A stretch of 36,700 nucleotides of DNA from Eubacterium ramulus ATCC 29099 (GCF_000469345.1 NZ_KI271089.1:41033-77732); one strand, 5' to 3'. Positions 9,065-18,486 are shown, counted from the stretch's first letter. The notes: generated by a model not told the origin, from the letters alone. A program made the numbers and translations.

Positions 9065-9259
9065 TCATAAGGAAAACAGATGTTTTATTTTGTCAAACAA
9101 ATCGTATATATAAGGCACGATCCAGAACAATACTATGATCAGACCTGCAAGACTGACCAAAAATGCATGCTCCTCCCTTCCGCTGTGTTTCAAAACCTGT
9201 CCGATCACAGTCACCAGTATCCCCACCGCTGCTATTTTAAACAATAAATTGACATCCAT
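9065..9259 (-). CDS. spoIIIAC: Stage III sporulation protein AC
   Basis: A 64-residue protein with two membrane segments (about residues 6-22 and 34-52) separated by LKHSGREEHAF. This is the standard size and sequence of SpoIIIAC, which is related to the first half of SpoIIIAD. It has a strong GGGGAGG site before its ATG and begins 21 bases after spoIIIAB. Confidence 0.95.
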   Translation of the reverse strand: MDVNLLFKIAAVGILVTVIGQVLKHSGREEHAFLVSLAGLIIVLFWIVPYIYDLFDKIKHLFSL

Positions 9260-9280
9260 CGCTATCCTCCCCGTAAATGA

Positions 9281-9799
9281 CTAAACCAGAATCAGAATCA
9301 CAAAAATCCCGGCTGCCACCCCCAGACAGCGGTACATATGTTTCTTTTCCTCCAGTTCCTTCTGCCTTAATCTCAGCAGACGCTGCAGCCGTTCCCGACA
9401 TCCCTGCAAATGCTCCTCCTGCTGTCTCTGGTCCAGAAATCCAAGATGTTTTCCTATACGACATACCTCTTCCAGCTCCTCTCCGGTCAAAAACAGTTCC
9501 TTTCCTCCTTTCCGGAATGCCTGCTCCCAGATTTCCGAAAATGGCGTTCCTGTACCATCTTTCATCTGTTCTATCATCTGCCGTAACACAAAAGCTATTT
9601 CCGGCCTTATTTTTTTCTGAATCTGCTGCAAAGCTTCCTGTATCGGCAGCCGTTCATAGCGGATTTCTGCTGACAGCAGTTCTGTCAGTTCAATCAATGC
9701 CTCCAGATACTCCTTATGTAAACTGCCTGTCCGGAGCAGTTCCCGCACAAAGCCGATACACGCCGCCAGCACACACATACTCCCCGCTGCTTTCAACAT
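9281..9799 (-). CDS. spoIIIAB: Stage III sporulation protein AB
   Basis: A 172-residue protein starting MLKAAGSMCVLAACIGFVRE. It has an N-terminal membrane segment, a helical cytoplasmic or intermembrane domain with LLSAEIRYERLPIQEAL, and a C-terminal hydrophobic tail (LGVAAGIFVILILV). This matches SpoIIIAB in length and plan. An in-frame GTG at 9877 would add 26 residues, but those codons come from an interspersed repeat (9857-9927), so the ATG at 9799 is preferred. An SD-like AGGAG lies about 12 bases upstream. Confidence 0.9.
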   Translation of the reverse strand: MLKAAGSMCVLAACIGFVRELLRTGSLHKEYLEALIELTELLSAEIRYERLPIQEALQQIQKKIRPEIAFVLRQMIEQMKDGTGTPFSEIWEQAFRKGGKELFLTGEELEEVCRIGKHLGFLDQRQQEEHLQGCRERLQRLLRLRQKELEEKKHMYRCLGVAAGIFVILILV

Positions 9800-9856
9800 C
9801 CTGTCCCTGCTCTCCTGTTTCTTTTTAATGTCACATTGAATTACAGTAAGATCTGA

Positions 9857-9927
9857 CATAAGCATCCTCTTACCCACCGCTTAGTGCTCTACGCACTTGA
9901 AGCAGGGAGAATGCTTATTCCACGTTC
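9857..9927. repeat. Interspersed hairpin repeat, family 1, copy 2
   Basis: A roughly 70-base element with outer inverted arms ATAAGCATCCTC (9858-9869) and GAATGCTTAT (9909-9918), and an inner hairpin AGTGC-N5-GCACT (9883-9897). It closely matches 11011-11082, and its right edge matches the first 35 bases of the window. It lies between spoIIIAA and spoIIIAB and encodes the last residues and the TAG stop of SpoIIIAA. Confidence 0.8.
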
Positions 9928-10881
9928 ATCATATACGGTATACCTGCGTTCTCCGTTCTCTTTTGAAATGACTACATAGTTTCTGAATAACTTCACCTGT
10001 CCGCACTTGTCCCACCCTGGCTTTTGAAACAGTTCTTCCAGGCTTCCTGCATGTACCGTTGCCAGCAGATGACAGCCACAGCGCATGGCATATTCCATTG
10101 CTGCAAAATCTTCTCTGCTGCCAATCTCATCCACTGCAAGGATTTCAGGCGCCATACTGCGTATTAACAGCATCATCCCTTCCACTTTCGGGCACCCATC
10201 CAGCACATCTGTCCGGATGCCCAGATCATTTTGCGGAATTCCATGAAGGCAACCGGCAATCTCTGACCGTTCATCCACCAGCCCGATTCTTTTTCCCGGA
10301 TGCGCTTCATCTCCATTGGAAAACAGCCGGATCAGATCACGAAGCAAGGTGGTTTTTCCATTTCCGGGTGCGGACAGTAACAGTGTATTTTCCGGTTCCT
10401 GTTCCCGCCACAACTGCTTATAAAGCAATGCTCCACACGCCTTTCGCTCTCTGGCAATACGAATGTTCAGATACAGGATCGGATAGATTCTGTTTATCCT
10501 GCCATTCAGCTGCATGACCTGTCCACACACACCGATCCGATGTCCTCCTTCCACTGTCAGAAATCCCTGCCGGATCTCTTCCTCATAGGCATAGAGCGAA
10601 TACCGAGACATCAGGGTACTCATCTGCCTTAAATCTTCTTCCGATACGGACAGACATTGCCTGTCCGTCTGCCTGACCAGTGCGCCATTGTTCAGGAAGT
10701 ATGCCCCATCAGCGGTAACCAGTTCCAATGGCTGATTTACACGCACCCGGATTTCCTCCAGTTTCTGTGACAATCGTTGAAATACCTCTGCCTGTTCCAT
10801 GACTTTTCTGATATGCACCGGAAACAATTTCAAAATCTGTTCCACTTTATCACTCCATTCAGCAGCCTGTTTCACTGCCAT
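9889..10881 (-). CDS. spoIIIAA: Stage III sporulation protein AA, ATPase
   Basis: A 330-residue P-loop ATPase related to type II/IV secretion ATPases. Walker A is APGNGKTT at residues 171-178, followed by LLRDLIRLFS; a Walker B-like LAVDEIG lies near residue 248 and a late HAGS motif follows. SpoIIIAA is the cytoplasmic ATPase of the mother-cell channel complex in the family. It is the first gene of the operon. The SD before its ATG is weak. The C-terminal residues SILPASSA and the stop are encoded by an interspersed repeat, so the natural end of the protein may have been replaced. Known spoIIIA operons are SigE dependent; no convincing SigE promoter was identified here. Confidence 0.95.
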   Translation of the reverse strand: MAVKQAAEWSDKVEQILKLFPVHIRKVMEQAEVFQRLSQKLEEIRVRVNQPLELVTADGAYFLNNGALVRQTDRQCLSVSEEDLRQMSTLMSRYSLYAYEEEIRQGFLTVEGGHRIGVCGQVMQLNGRINRIYPILYLNIRIARERKACGALLYKQLWREQEPENTLLLSAPGNGKTTLLRDLIRLFSNGDEAHPGKRIGLVDERSEIAGCLHGIPQNDLGIRTDVLDGCPKVEGMMLLIRSMAPEILAVDEIGSREDFAAMEYAMRCGCHLLATVHAGSLEELFQKPGWDKCGQVKLFRNYVVISKENGERRYTVYDERGISILPASSA

Positions 10882-10936
10882 AGTCTAATATATGCCATTG
10901 CTATTTTGTTAGAACTTTTGTCTGCACGCACAAAGC

Positions 10937-10998
10937 AAAAAACTCCGGGAAAAGTATCCCGCAGTTTAAGATTCCCTGCGATGATATTTTTCCCGGAG
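10937..10998 (-). terminator. Strong terminator between rpsU and spoIIIAA
   Basis: Arms CTCCGGGAAAA (10943-10953) and TTTTCCCGGAG (10988-10998), with an inner CGCAG/CTGCG stem. On the minus strand it is followed by TTTTTT. It is the second terminator after rpsU and would isolate spoIIIA from vegetative transcription. Confidence 0.8.
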
Positions 10999-11010
10999 TT
11001 TGTAAATCGG

Positions 11011-11082
11011 GCATAAGCATCCCCCTTACCAACCGCTTAGTGCTCTACACACTTAAAACAGGGGAATTCTTATTCTCGATTC
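11011..11082. repeat. Interspersed hairpin repeat, family 1, copy 3
   Basis: Second full copy of the element at 9857-9927. The outer arms are ATAAGCATCCCC (11013-11024) and GGGGAATTCTTAT (11061-11073), and the inner segment CTTAGTGCTCTAC is unchanged. It lies between the two terminators downstream of rpsU. Confidence 0.8.
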
Positions 11083-11119
11083 AATGCAAGAATGCCCTCG
11101 ACATTCTAAAAACACGACA

Positions 11120-11147
11120 AAAGGACACTTCCACAGAAGTGTCCTTT
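11120..11147 (-). terminator. rpsU terminator
   Basis: Perfect hairpin with AAAGGACACTT (11120-11130) and AAGTGTCCTTT (11137-11147) around a six-base loop. T-rich sequence follows on the minus strand, 15 bases after the rpsU stop. Confidence 0.85.
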
Positions 11148-11161
11148 CAATTAACTTCGAA

Positions 11162-11338
11162 CTAGTTGTATTTACGTTTTCTAGCTGCTTCAGATTTCTT
11201 TTTACGTTTTACGCTTGGTTTCTCGTAATGCTCTCTCTTACGAATCTCCTGCTGGATACCAGCTTTCGCACAGTTTCTCTTAAATCTGCGTAAAGCGCTA
11301 TCTAAAGTCTCGTTCTCTTTTACGATTACATTTGACAT
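11162..11338 (-). CDS. rpsU: Small ribosomal subunit protein bS21
   Basis: A short gene encoding 58 residues, beginning [20 protein letters not shown], with a strongly basic C-terminus ([17 protein letters not shown]). The start and length match bS21 of Firmicutes. It is a 30S subunit protein near the anti-SD region and helps in initiation. It is transcribed alone, with its own consensus promoter and terminator. Purine-rich GGAGG and AGGTG sites lie upstream of the ATG. Confidence 0.96.
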   Translation of the reverse strand: MSNVIVKENETLDSALRRFKRNCAKAGIQQEIRKREHYEKPSVKRKKKSEAARKRKYN

Positions 11339-11419
11339 AGTCTCACACCTAACCTCCCTCCAGTTGCGTATTGTGCATATTCAACTGATTGGGTAATATT
11401 CTTACTGCACTGCTTGACA

Positions 11420-11448
11420 ATTATAATCATTTTTTGTAGATATGTCAA
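11420..11448 (-). promoter_or_regulatory. rpsU consensus sigma-A promoter
   Basis: On the minus strand TTGACA (11443-11448) and TATAAT (11420-11425) are both perfect and are spaced by 17 bases. This is the strongest promoter in the window and fits a ribosomal protein gene. The rest of the 236-base gap to alaS holds only a stem-loop without a T tract (CAGGTAAT/ATTACCTG, 11528-11558), which may mark the alaS mRNA 3' end. Confidence 0.9.
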
Positions 11449-11574
11449 TAGTTTTTTCAAACTTTTTGCATATTTTTCCGTTTTTTCGTTTAATTCCTCA
11501 GATTAACATTCCGTCATCCTGTATATCCAGGTAATATCTCAAAGATGAGCATTACCTGAAAACGTGTGAACTTA

Positions 11575-14229
11575 TTATTTGATCTGTCCCGCCAGTGCTT
11601 CTTTCGCTGCTGCGATCGCATCCGGGATTCCTGCCGGGTTCTTACCGCCGGCCTGAGCCATATTCGGACGTCCGCCGCCGCCACCGCCAACTTTTGCTGC
11701 GATTGCTTTGATCAGGTTACCTGCATGTGCACCCTGCTTCATAGCTCCTTCTGTTGCCATAGCGATCAGACTTACTTTGCCTTCGTTTGCAGATGCCAGT
11801 ACAACAACACCCTCGCCGAGTTTCTCTTTCAGCTGATCACCCAGGTCACGCAGTCCGTTCATATCTACATCTTCCAGAGCGGTTGCCAGAAGTTTTACTC
11901 CGTTGACTTCTTCTACCCGATCCATGACATCGCCAAGTGCATCCTGTGCAGCTTTGCTCTTTAAGGATTCGTTCTCGCTGTGGAGTTCTTTTACTTCTGC
12001 CTGCAAATGTGTGATTTTTTCTGTCAGACCTGCTGCATTTGTTTTCAATAATGCTGCTGCCTCGTTGATGATCTCCTCTAATTTATCATAGTAAGCATAT
12101 AATGCATCGGAAGTCAGAGCCTCAATACGTCTTACGCCTGCTGCGATACCGGACTCAGATACGATCTTAAATGCGGAAATCTCGCTGGTATTTGCAACAT
12201 GAGTACCGCCACAGAGCTCTGTGGAGAAATCACCCATTTTTACCACACGGACGGAATCACCGTATTTTTCACCAAACAGTGCCATCGCACCTGTTTTCTT
12301 TGCTTCTTCCAGACTCATGATACTTGTCTCTACCGGAAGTGCCTCTGCGATCTTTTCATTTACGATAGTCTCAACCTGTTTTAACTCTTCCTCTGTCATA
12401 GCAGAAAAATGGGAGAAGTCAAAACGCAGACGATCCGGATTTACATCAGAACCTTTCTGCTCTACATGAGAACCAAGTACGTTACGCAATGCTTTCTGCA
12501 GTAAATGTGTTGCACTGTGGTTCTTTGCGATCAGAGAACGTCTCTTTGCATCTACTTCCAGCGTAACCGTATCACCGACTTTGATCATACCTTTTGTCAC
12601 ACGGCCGATATGTCCGACTTTACCGCCGAGCATTTTTACCGTATCTTCTACACGGAACTCACCCTCTGCAGTGCGGATATAACCGGTATCAGCGGTCTGT
12701 CCACCCATAGTTGCATAGAATGGAGTCTCATTCACAAAAACAGTACCTGCCTCACCATCTGTCAGTGCTTCTACAATCTCTGTCTCGCTGGTCAGAACAG
12801 TTACTTCCGAATCATGACAGAAACGGTCATATCCGACAAATGTAGTTGTAACGGACGGATCGATCGCATCATAAACCGTTGCATCTGCACCCATATAGTT
12901 TGTTACTTTTCGTGCGTTACGTGCTTTGGTACGCTGCTCTTCCATCGCTGCCTCAAAACCTGCCTGGTCAATCGTAAATCCTTTTTCTTCCAGAATTTCT
13001 TCGGTCAGATCTACCGGAAATCCATATGTGTCGTACAAACGGAATGCATCTTCTCCGGAAAGAACTTTCTTTCTTTCTTTTTCCATCTCTGCCTGCATAT
13101 CAGCCAGAATTGCAAGTCCCTGATCGATTGTCTTATTGAATTTTTCCTCTTCCTGTGTCAGTACACGGAAAATGAATTCTTTTTTCTCTTCCAGTTCCGG
13201 ATAACCGTCTTTGCTCTCGTTGATGACAGTTTTGCTCAGTTCCGCAAGGAACAGTCCGTCGATACCAAGCATTTTACCATGTCTTGCCGCACGACGGATC
13301 AGACGACGAAGTACATAGCCTCTGCCCTCGTTTGTCGGCATGATACCATCTGATACCATGAATGTAGCGGAACGGATATGATCTGTGATCAGACGGATGG
13401 ATACGTCATCCAGTGCATCTGTCTGGTAAGTTTTATGAGACATCTCACATACTTTGTCACGGATTGCTTTCATAGTATCGATATCAAATACAGAATCTAC
13501 GTCCTGCATAACAACAGCCAGACGTTCCAATCCCATACCGGTATCAATATTTTTATTTTCCAGTTCTTCGTAATTTCCTTTTCCATCACCGTTAAACTGT
13601 GTAAATACGTTGTTCCATACTTCCATAAAACGGTCACAGTCACAGCCTACTTTACAATCCGGGCTGCCACAGCCGTATTTCTCTCCACGGTCATAGTAAA
13701 TCTCAGAACATGGACCACAAGGACCCGCACCATGCTCCCAGAAGTTATCACACTCACCATTCTCATCACGATAGAAACGTGTAATTCTCTCTGCCGGTAC
13801 ACCGACCTCTTTTGTCCAGATTTCAAATGCTTCCTCATCCTCACCGTAAATAGACGGATACAGACGTTCCGGATCCAATTCCAGCACTTTGGTCAGGAAC
13901 TCCCAGGACCAGGCAATTGCCTCATGTTTGAAATAATCACCAAAAGAAAAGTTTCCCAGCATCTCAAAGAAGGTCAGATGACGTGCTGTCTTTCCTACAT
14001 TCTCAATATCACCGGTACGGATACATTTCTGACATGTGGAAACTCTGCGCTTCGGTGGAATCTCTGCTCCTGTAAAATAAGGTTTTAACGGTGCCATTCC
14101 TGCATTGATCAGCAATAAACTGTTGTCATTATGCGGGATCAGCGAAAAACTTTTCATTACAAGATGATCTTTGCTTTTAAAAAAGTCAAGATACATTCTT
14201 CGTAATTCATTTACACCATACTTTTTCAC
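11575..14229 (-). CDS. alaS: Alanyl-tRNA synthetase
   Basis: An 884-residue class II synthetase with the full AlaRS plan. The N-terminal catalytic domain has FTEMLGNFSFGDYF-like sequence (here FFEMLGNFSFGDYF). The editing domain carries the zinc motifs HSATH and CGGTHVANT. The C-terminal DHHA1/C-Ala part ends with a glycine-rich GGGGGGRPNMAQAGG. It charges tRNA-Ala and hydrolyses mischarged Ser- and Gly-tRNA-Ala. The start is a GTG at 14229 because GGAGG lies nine bases upstream. An in-frame ATG 15 codons earlier lacks an SD and would place that SD inside the gene. No T-box was seen upstream. Confidence 0.96.
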   Translation of the reverse strand: MKKYGVNELRRMYLDFFKSKDHLVMKSFSLIPHNDNSLLLINAGMAPLKPYFTGAEIPPKRRVSTCQKCIRTGDIENVGKTARHLTFFEMLGNFSFGDYFKHEAIAWSWEFLTKVLELDPERLYPSIYGEDEEAFEIWTKEVGVPAERITRFYRDENGECDNFWEHGAGPCGPCSEIYYDRGEKYGCGSPDCKVGCDCDRFMEVWNNVFTQFNGDGKGNYEELENKNIDTGMGLERLAVVMQDVDSVFDIDTMKAIRDKVCEMSHKTYQTDALDDVSIRLITDHIRSATFMVSDGIMPTNEGRGYVLRRLIRRAARHGKMLGIDGLFLAELSKTVINESKDGYPELEEKKEFIFRVLTQEEEKFNKTIDQGLAILADMQAEMEKERKKVLSGEDAFRLYDTYGFPVDLTEEILEEKGFTIDQAGFEAAMEEQRTKARNARKVTNYMGADATVYDAIDPSVTTTFVGYDRFCHDSEVTVLTSETEIVEALTDGEAGTVFVNETPFYATMGGQTADTGYIRTAEGEFRVEDTVKMLGGKVGHIGRVTKGMIKVGDTVTLEVDAKRRSLIAKNHSATHLLQKALRNVLGSHVEQKGSDVNPDRLRFDFSHFSAMTEEELKQVETIVNEKIAEALPVETSIMSLEEAKKTGAMALFGEKYGDSVRVVKMGDFSTELCGGTHVANTSEISAFKIVSESGIAAGVRRIEALTSDALYAYYDKLEEIINEAAALLKTNAAGLTEKITHLQAEVKELHSENESLKSKAAQDALGDVMDRVEEVNGVKLLATALEDVDMNGLRDLGDQLKEKLGEGVVVLASANEGKVSLIAMATEGAMKQGAHAGNLIKAIAAKVGGGGGGRPNMAQAGGKNPAGIPDAIAAAKEALAGQIK

Positions 14230-14315
14230 TCTCGTGTTCCTCCATCTATATGTTATTATGAATATCAAATTCACTCATGCGATCGCTGAAAACACAACGA
14301 TTACACACTCTTACA

Positions 14316-14344
14316 ATAATAGCATAGCATTTCTTCCTTGTAAA
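14316..14344 (-). promoter_or_regulatory. alaS sigma-A promoter
   Basis: On the minus strand TTTACA (14339-14344) and TATTAT (14316-14321) are 17 bases apart, with a TGC just before the -10 as in extended -10 promoters. It lies in the short gap after the ClC gene. Confidence 0.7.
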
Positions 14345-14359
14345 GCAATGCATTCCTGC

Positions 14360-15667
14360 CTATCCTTTATTTGGAAGAAATTTTTTCTGTTTTTTCATCT
14401 GTATCATATTAGACACAAAGCTTTTTTTCTCCGGATCTGACCGAAGTGCCACCGGAACCGGCACACAGCCACCTACCGTGGATGCCAGCAGCATCCAGCC
14501 GATATCTTTGACCGGGAAAAAGACAAGAGACAATGCAAGCGCCCCTAACGGCTGCTGTAAAACCGTGCCAAGCAATGCTCCTGTCACCAGCACCACGCTG
14601 ACAATTTCATTGATATGCAGAATTGCCGCAAATCCATATCCGATGCTCAATCCACTGAAAATCACCGGGAAGAAATGTCCGCCACGCCATCCGGATTCAA
14701 TGCAGACATTGGTCAGAAATAATTTTACCACACCGATCAGAATCAACAGATAAGGTGTATATTTCAAATATTCATACTGCATAGCCTGAATATTATTTCC
14801 ACCGGAAAACATGGTCATCGGTAATGCAGAACCGATCAGTCCCAACACCAGTCCACCAAGCACGGCATTGAATACTGTCAGATTTTTTTCTCTCAGTTTT
14901 CCGAAAAACCAACTGCTGGCTTTCTGAAAGATCAGATACAGATAGCCGGCTGCAATTCCGACAATCACCAGCAAAATAACTGCCACTTTGTCTCGCAGGA
15001 TCAGTACACCACCATGCAGATGAGGTACCGCCAGGCATCTGCCAAAACAGAAATTCAGCAGTTCATATACTGCCAGTCCGGTCAGTCCGGCCGTAATACC
15101 GGATGCAATCTGCTCTTTCCGTTTCCATCTGATCTTCCCTTTGTCGTACACAATCTGATCCGGCAGAAGAAACAGCCCAGCTGCCATCACCCGGAACAAT
15201 TCTTTCTTTCTGATATATGGATTTCCGGCGATCAGCGTCTCCATCTTCCATCGTGCCAGCCCAAACTGATCCATTGCCCAGCAGCAAAGGCCAAGTAAAA
15301 GACTGACCAGGCCGGATTCCGGTCCGACAGCTCCGCCAAAAAACAGAGATAAAAATGATGCTGAAACAATCATCGGAAGTTTCCGGTAAGGATATGTACC
15401 CGTATCTTTTACCCGCTTAACAGAATCTGCCATCCGCTCCGGATATGGGCCATATACCCGGTGGAACAATCCGATGAGTACACCGCCTCCCAGGCACATG
15501 AGAACCGTATAATATTTCGAATCTATATAAGCCGGAACCATTTCCCAGATGACCGTAATCCCTATATTTGCCACTTTCAGATATAACCACACGATCCCGG
15601 CGATCACAGCACCTGTCAATGATGTAAAATACAAAAACAGAGTTCTGTTACTCATTTGTTCTTTCAT
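14360..15667 (-). CDS. ClC-family chloride channel or antiporter
   Basis: A 435-residue polytopic membrane protein with about ten hydrophobic segments. The signature [14 protein letters not shown] (near residue 110) corresponds to the ClC GxEGP-type selectivity loop, and a later [14 protein letters not shown] matches the conserved GxFxP loop in variant form. It probably moves chloride or fluoride-like anions, with or without proton exchange; the substrate cannot be told from the sequence. The ATG overlaps the rnhA stop (ATGA), so it is the distal gene of the punA operon. A second possible start, MSNRT, is four codons downstream. Confidence 0.85.
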   Translation of the reverse strand: MKEQMSNRTLFLYFTSLTGAVIAGIVWLYLKVANIGITVIWEMVPAYIDSKYYTVLMCLGGGVLIGLFHRVYGPYPERMADSVKRVKDTGTYPYRKLPMIVSASFLSLFFGGAVGPESGLVSLLLGLCCWAMDQFGLARWKMETLIAGNPYIRKKELFRVMAAGLFLLPDQIVYDKGKIRWKRKEQIASGITAGLTGLAVYELLNFCFGRCLAVPHLHGGVLILRDKVAVILLVIVGIAAGYLYLIFQKASSWFFGKLREKNLTVFNAVLGGLVLGLIGSALPMTMFSGGNNIQAMQYEYLKYTPYLLILIGVVKLFLTNVCIESGWRGGHFFPVIFSGLSIGYGFAAILHINEIVSVVLVTGALLGTVLQQPLGALALSLVFFPVKDIGWMLLASTVGGCVPVPVALRSDPEKKSFVSNMIQMKKQKKFLPNKG

Positions 15668-16140
15668 TCTGTAATCTCATCCTCCAGCAGATTACTTCCA
15701 TCCGCTGCTGTGGTTGCCAGCCGGTCACAGCGTTCATTCTCCGGATGACCGTCATGTCCTTTCACCCAGTGAAAGTTCACCTGATGCGGTTCCATCGCTG
15801 CCAGAAGTCTGGTCCACAGATCTTTATTTTTCACCGGCGATTTATCTGATTTTTTCCAGCCGCGCTTCAGCCAGCCCTGGATCCAATGCTGATTGAACGC
15901 ATCCGTCAGATATTTGGAATCCGAATATAATTCCACCTGACACGGTTTTACCAGCGCCTCCAGTCCGACGATCGCCGCCATCAGCTCCATCCGGTTATTT
16001 GTTGTTTTGCGGTATCCGGCACTCAGTTCCTTTTCATGCAGCCTGCCCGCTGCATCGACAAACTGCAGCACGGCACCGTATCCTCCGGGGCCGTCCGGAT
16101 TTCCCCGTGCGGCACCATCGGTATATAATGTTACTTTCAT
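15664..16140 (-). CDS. rnhA: Ribonuclease HI
   Basis: A 158-residue RNase HI. The catalytic acidic residues are in [10 protein letters not shown] (D8), RMEL (E52), YSDSKY (D74) and NERCD (D139), with the flexible-loop His in [11 protein letters not shown]. The basic handle region [11 protein letters not shown] is present. It degrades RNA in RNA-DNA hybrids. It starts five bases after the amidohydrolase stop and overlaps the ClC start, so all are co-transcribed. Confidence 0.95.
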   Translation of the reverse strand: MKVTLYTDGAARGNPDGPGGYGAVLQFVDAAGRLHEKELSAGYRKTTNNRMELMAAIVGLEALVKPCQVELYSDSKYLTDAFNQHWIQGWLKRGWKKSDKSPVKNKDLWTRLLAAMEPHQVNFHWVKGHDGHPENERCDRLATTAADGSNLLEDEITE

Positions 16141-16145
16141 ACCTT

Positions 16146-17453
16146 TTACCCTTCCATTGAGCGGATGATCCGATTTGCTTCTTTATAAATGTCTGCCGGT
16201 TCGAATCCAATAGAAAATTTCTGCTCTTCATACAGGATTTTTCCATTGACCATGGTCAACTTGACATTTTGCTTGCTTCCGCTGTATACAAGATTTTTTA
16301 CGATATTATTCTCCGGCTGCATATTCGGCTGCTGCAGATCGATCATGATCAGATCTGCTTTTTTGCCGGCCGCCAGACGGTCGCAATTATCCAGCCCCAT
16401 CGCATGTGCGCCACCTGTCGTGGCCATATACAGGATCTTATCCGCACTGATACATTCTGCATCCATTTCACGCACCTTCGCCAGTGCACTTGCCAGAAAC
16501 ATTTCCTTAAACATATCCAGACTGTTGTTGCTCGCAGGTCCGTCTGTACCGATCGCCACCGGAATGCCTTCCTCCACAAACCGTTTCAGCGGTGCGATGC
16601 CGCTTGCCAGCTTCAGATTGGATGCCGGACAGGTAACTGCCGTCAACTGACGTTTCTGAAAAATTTCAAAATCTTTATCATCAAAATATACACAATGGTA
16701 TCCGCCGCCGCCATACTCATACATGCCAAGTTCTTCCGTCAGCTGCGTCGGAGTCTTGCCATAACGCTCCAGACACTCCTTCACCTCATTCTGAGTCTCG
16801 GAATTGTGCAGGAATACCGGGGATTTATATTTGTTTGCCAGATCAGCGATTTCCTGCATCAGTTCCATCTTTGTCGTATACTCTGCATGGAAACCGATCA
16901 TGAACGAAGTCAGGTCGCTGGTCTCATTGACTTTCAGATAATTTTCCTCAACAACTGCTGCACTTCCGCCAAAACTGTTTACACCGGACACCTGAACGGC
17001 ACGGAATCCACACTGAGCTGCCACCTGGGCATATACCGGTGGAAAATAACACATATCAAAGCTGGTAGTAATACCGCTGGTCAGATATTCCATGATACCA
17101 AGCACTTCCAGCGGACGGATGTTTTCCGTATCCAGCTTGTCCTCTTTTGGAAAACACATCTGATACAACCACTCCTGCAACGGAAGATCATCTGCATAGG
17201 AACGTAAAAATGTCATATAAGTATGTGCATGAGCATTCTTAAATCCCGGCATCAGCAGATTGCCTTTTACATCAATCTCGCGTTCCCATGCCGGCTGCTC
17301 CATCTGAAGTTCTGTACAGATTTCTGCCGGATTTTTGCTCTCGCCCACATAACAGATCGTATCTCCTTTTACCCAGAGTTCTCCGTTGATGATATCAAAT
17401 CGTTCCTGCTCATTTAATGTCAGGATTTTTGCATTATAAAAGCGAATGTTCAT
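16146..17453 (-). CDS. Amidohydrolase, SAH/MTA/5'-deoxyadenosine deaminase-like
   Basis: A 435-residue metal-dependent amidohydrolase. The metal motif reads NAHAHTYM, followed by [15 protein letters not shown], and the aspartate in GTDGPASNN. The sequence resembles S-adenosylhomocysteine, methylthioadenosine and 5'-deoxyadenosine deaminases, which convert the adenine ring to hypoxanthine. Being directly downstream of purine nucleoside phosphorylase supports a nucleoside salvage role; other aminohydrolase substrates such as guanine or chlorinated triazines remain possible. The ATG at 17453 has an AAAGG-type SD. A longer in-frame start at 17504 overlaps punA and is unlikely. Confidence 0.82.
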   Translation of the reverse strand: MNIRFYNAKILTLNEQERFDIINGELWVKGDTICYVGESKNPAEICTELQMEQPAWEREIDVKGNLLMPGFKNAHAHTYMTFLRSYADDLPLQEWLYQMCFPKEDKLDTENIRPLEVLGIMEYLTSGITTSFDMCYFPPVYAQVAAQCGFRAVQVSGVNSFGGSAAVVEENYLKVNETSDLTSFMIGFHAEYTTKMELMQEIADLANKYKSPVFLHNSETQNEVKECLERYGKTPTQLTEELGMYEYGGGGYHCVYFDDKDFEIFQKRQLTAVTCPASNLKLASGIAPLKRFVEEGIPVAIGTDGPASNNSLDMFKEMFLASALAKVREMDAECISADKILYMATTGGAHAMGLDNCDRLAAGKKADLIMIDLQQPNMQPENNIVKNLVYSGSKQNVKLTMVNGKILYEEQKFSIGFEPADIYKEANRIIRSMEG

Positions 17454-17490
17454 CTTCTTGCCTTTCTCATTTTTTCTATGATTCGTCCTT

Positions 17491-18321
17491 CTACTGGTTT
17501 GCAATATTCACTATGGATGCCGTGATCAGCTGCTGAAACAGCGGTGCCACCCGGTCTGCCGTCTCCTGGATCTCCGCATGTGTCAGCGGATTTTCTGAAA
17601 TACCGGCAGCCAGATTGGAAATACAGGAAATACCGCAGACACGCATTCCCATATGATTTGCCGCCATAGCTTCACAGGCGGTACTCATGCCGACTGCATC
17701 TGCCCCCAGACTCCGATACATCCGAATCTCCTCCGGAGTCTCATAATTCGGTCCGGTAGTCTGCACATACACACCTTCTTTTAACGGAATCCCACAGTTT
17801 ATTGCCGTATTCCGTATAATCTCCTGTAGATCCTTTTTATAAACCTCACTCATATCCGGGAAACGGGTTCCAAGTTCTTCAATATTCGGTCCGATCAGCG
17901 GTGATGGTACAAAACTGGAAATATGACCGGTGATCAGCATAAAATCTCCAGCATGCATACCTTTCTGCATTCCTCCGGCAGCATTGGTCAGAAACAATAC
18001 TTTGGCTCCAAGCATTCCCATCAATCTCGTCGGAAGCACAACATCATGCATGTCATAACCTTCGTAAAAATGCACTCTGCCCTGCATGATCACCACCGGA
18101 ACATTCTGAATATAGCCAAACACAAATCTTCCTTTGTGCCCAAGTACCGTAGAGACCGGAAATCCTTCAATGTCATGATAATCCAAAACCGCTTCCACCT
18201 GAATCTGCTCTGCATAATCACCAAGTCCGGAACCGAGAATCAGAGCTACCTGCGGTTCGAAACTAATCTTTTCTCTCACACTGTGGTAACATCTCAATAA
18301 TTTGTCATATTCTTTACTCAT
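17491..18321 (-). CDS. punA: Purine nucleoside phosphorylase (trimeric type)
   Basis: A 276-residue phosphorylase with GSGLG near the N-terminus, GHKGRFVFG, the phosphate-site motif TNAAGGMQ, and the purine-site region around VGMSTACEA. It splits (deoxy)guanosine or inosine with phosphate into the base and ribose 1-phosphate, which DeoB can then isomerise. The ATG at 18321 is preceded by GGAGAAGG. The upstream in-frame start at 18372 lacks a good site. It is the first gene of a punA-amidohydrolase-rnhA-clc transcription unit. Confidence 0.93.
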   Translation of the reverse strand: MSKEYDKLLRCYHSVREKISFEPQVALILGSGLGDYAEQIQVEAVLDYHDIEGFPVSTVLGHKGRFVFGYIQNVPVVIMQGRVHFYEGYDMHDVVLPTRLMGMLGAKVLFLTNAAGGMQKGMHAGDFMLITGHISSFVPSPLIGPNIEELGTRFPDMSEVYKKDLQEIIRNTAINCGIPLKEGVYVQTTGPNYETPEEIRMYRSLGADAVGMSTACEAMAANHMGMRVCGISCISNLAAGISENPLTHAEIQETADRVAPLFQQLITASIVNIANQ

Positions 18322-18386
18322 ACCATCCTTCTCCTTTTTCTCCGTTTTATGTTGAATCGTTATACTTTTCACATAGATAGTAAATT

Positions 18387-18415
18387 ATAATACCACAAAT
18401 CAAAAAAATGAACAA
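18387..18415 (-). promoter_or_regulatory. punA operon sigma-A promoter
   Basis: On the minus strand TTGTTC (18410-18415) and TATTAT (18387-18392) are spaced by 17 bases, about 65 bases upstream of the punA start. Confidence 0.65.
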
Positions 18416-18486
18416 GTCCCGGACATTTCTGTCCTATTCTTTTTCTTTCCTTTTTTTCACAAAACAAATATCTTTTATGATATGTC

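Noticed and set aside
9799-9877. Longer SpoIIIAB start at GTG 9877
   Set aside because: The extra 26 codons fall in the interspersed repeat and upstream spacer, and known SpoIIIAB proteins start at the MLK-type membrane segment.
10887-10894. SigE-like -10 (CATATATT) in front of spoIIIAA
   Set aside because: It is only about six bases from the ATG, no matching -35 was seen at 13-15 bases, and it would leave no ribosome-binding site in the transcript.
12505-13353. Long plus-strand open frames opposite alaS and other genes
   Set aside because: They are shadows of well-supported minus-strand genes, lack recognisable domains and are rich in Cys, Phe, Ile and His, as expected from antisense translation.
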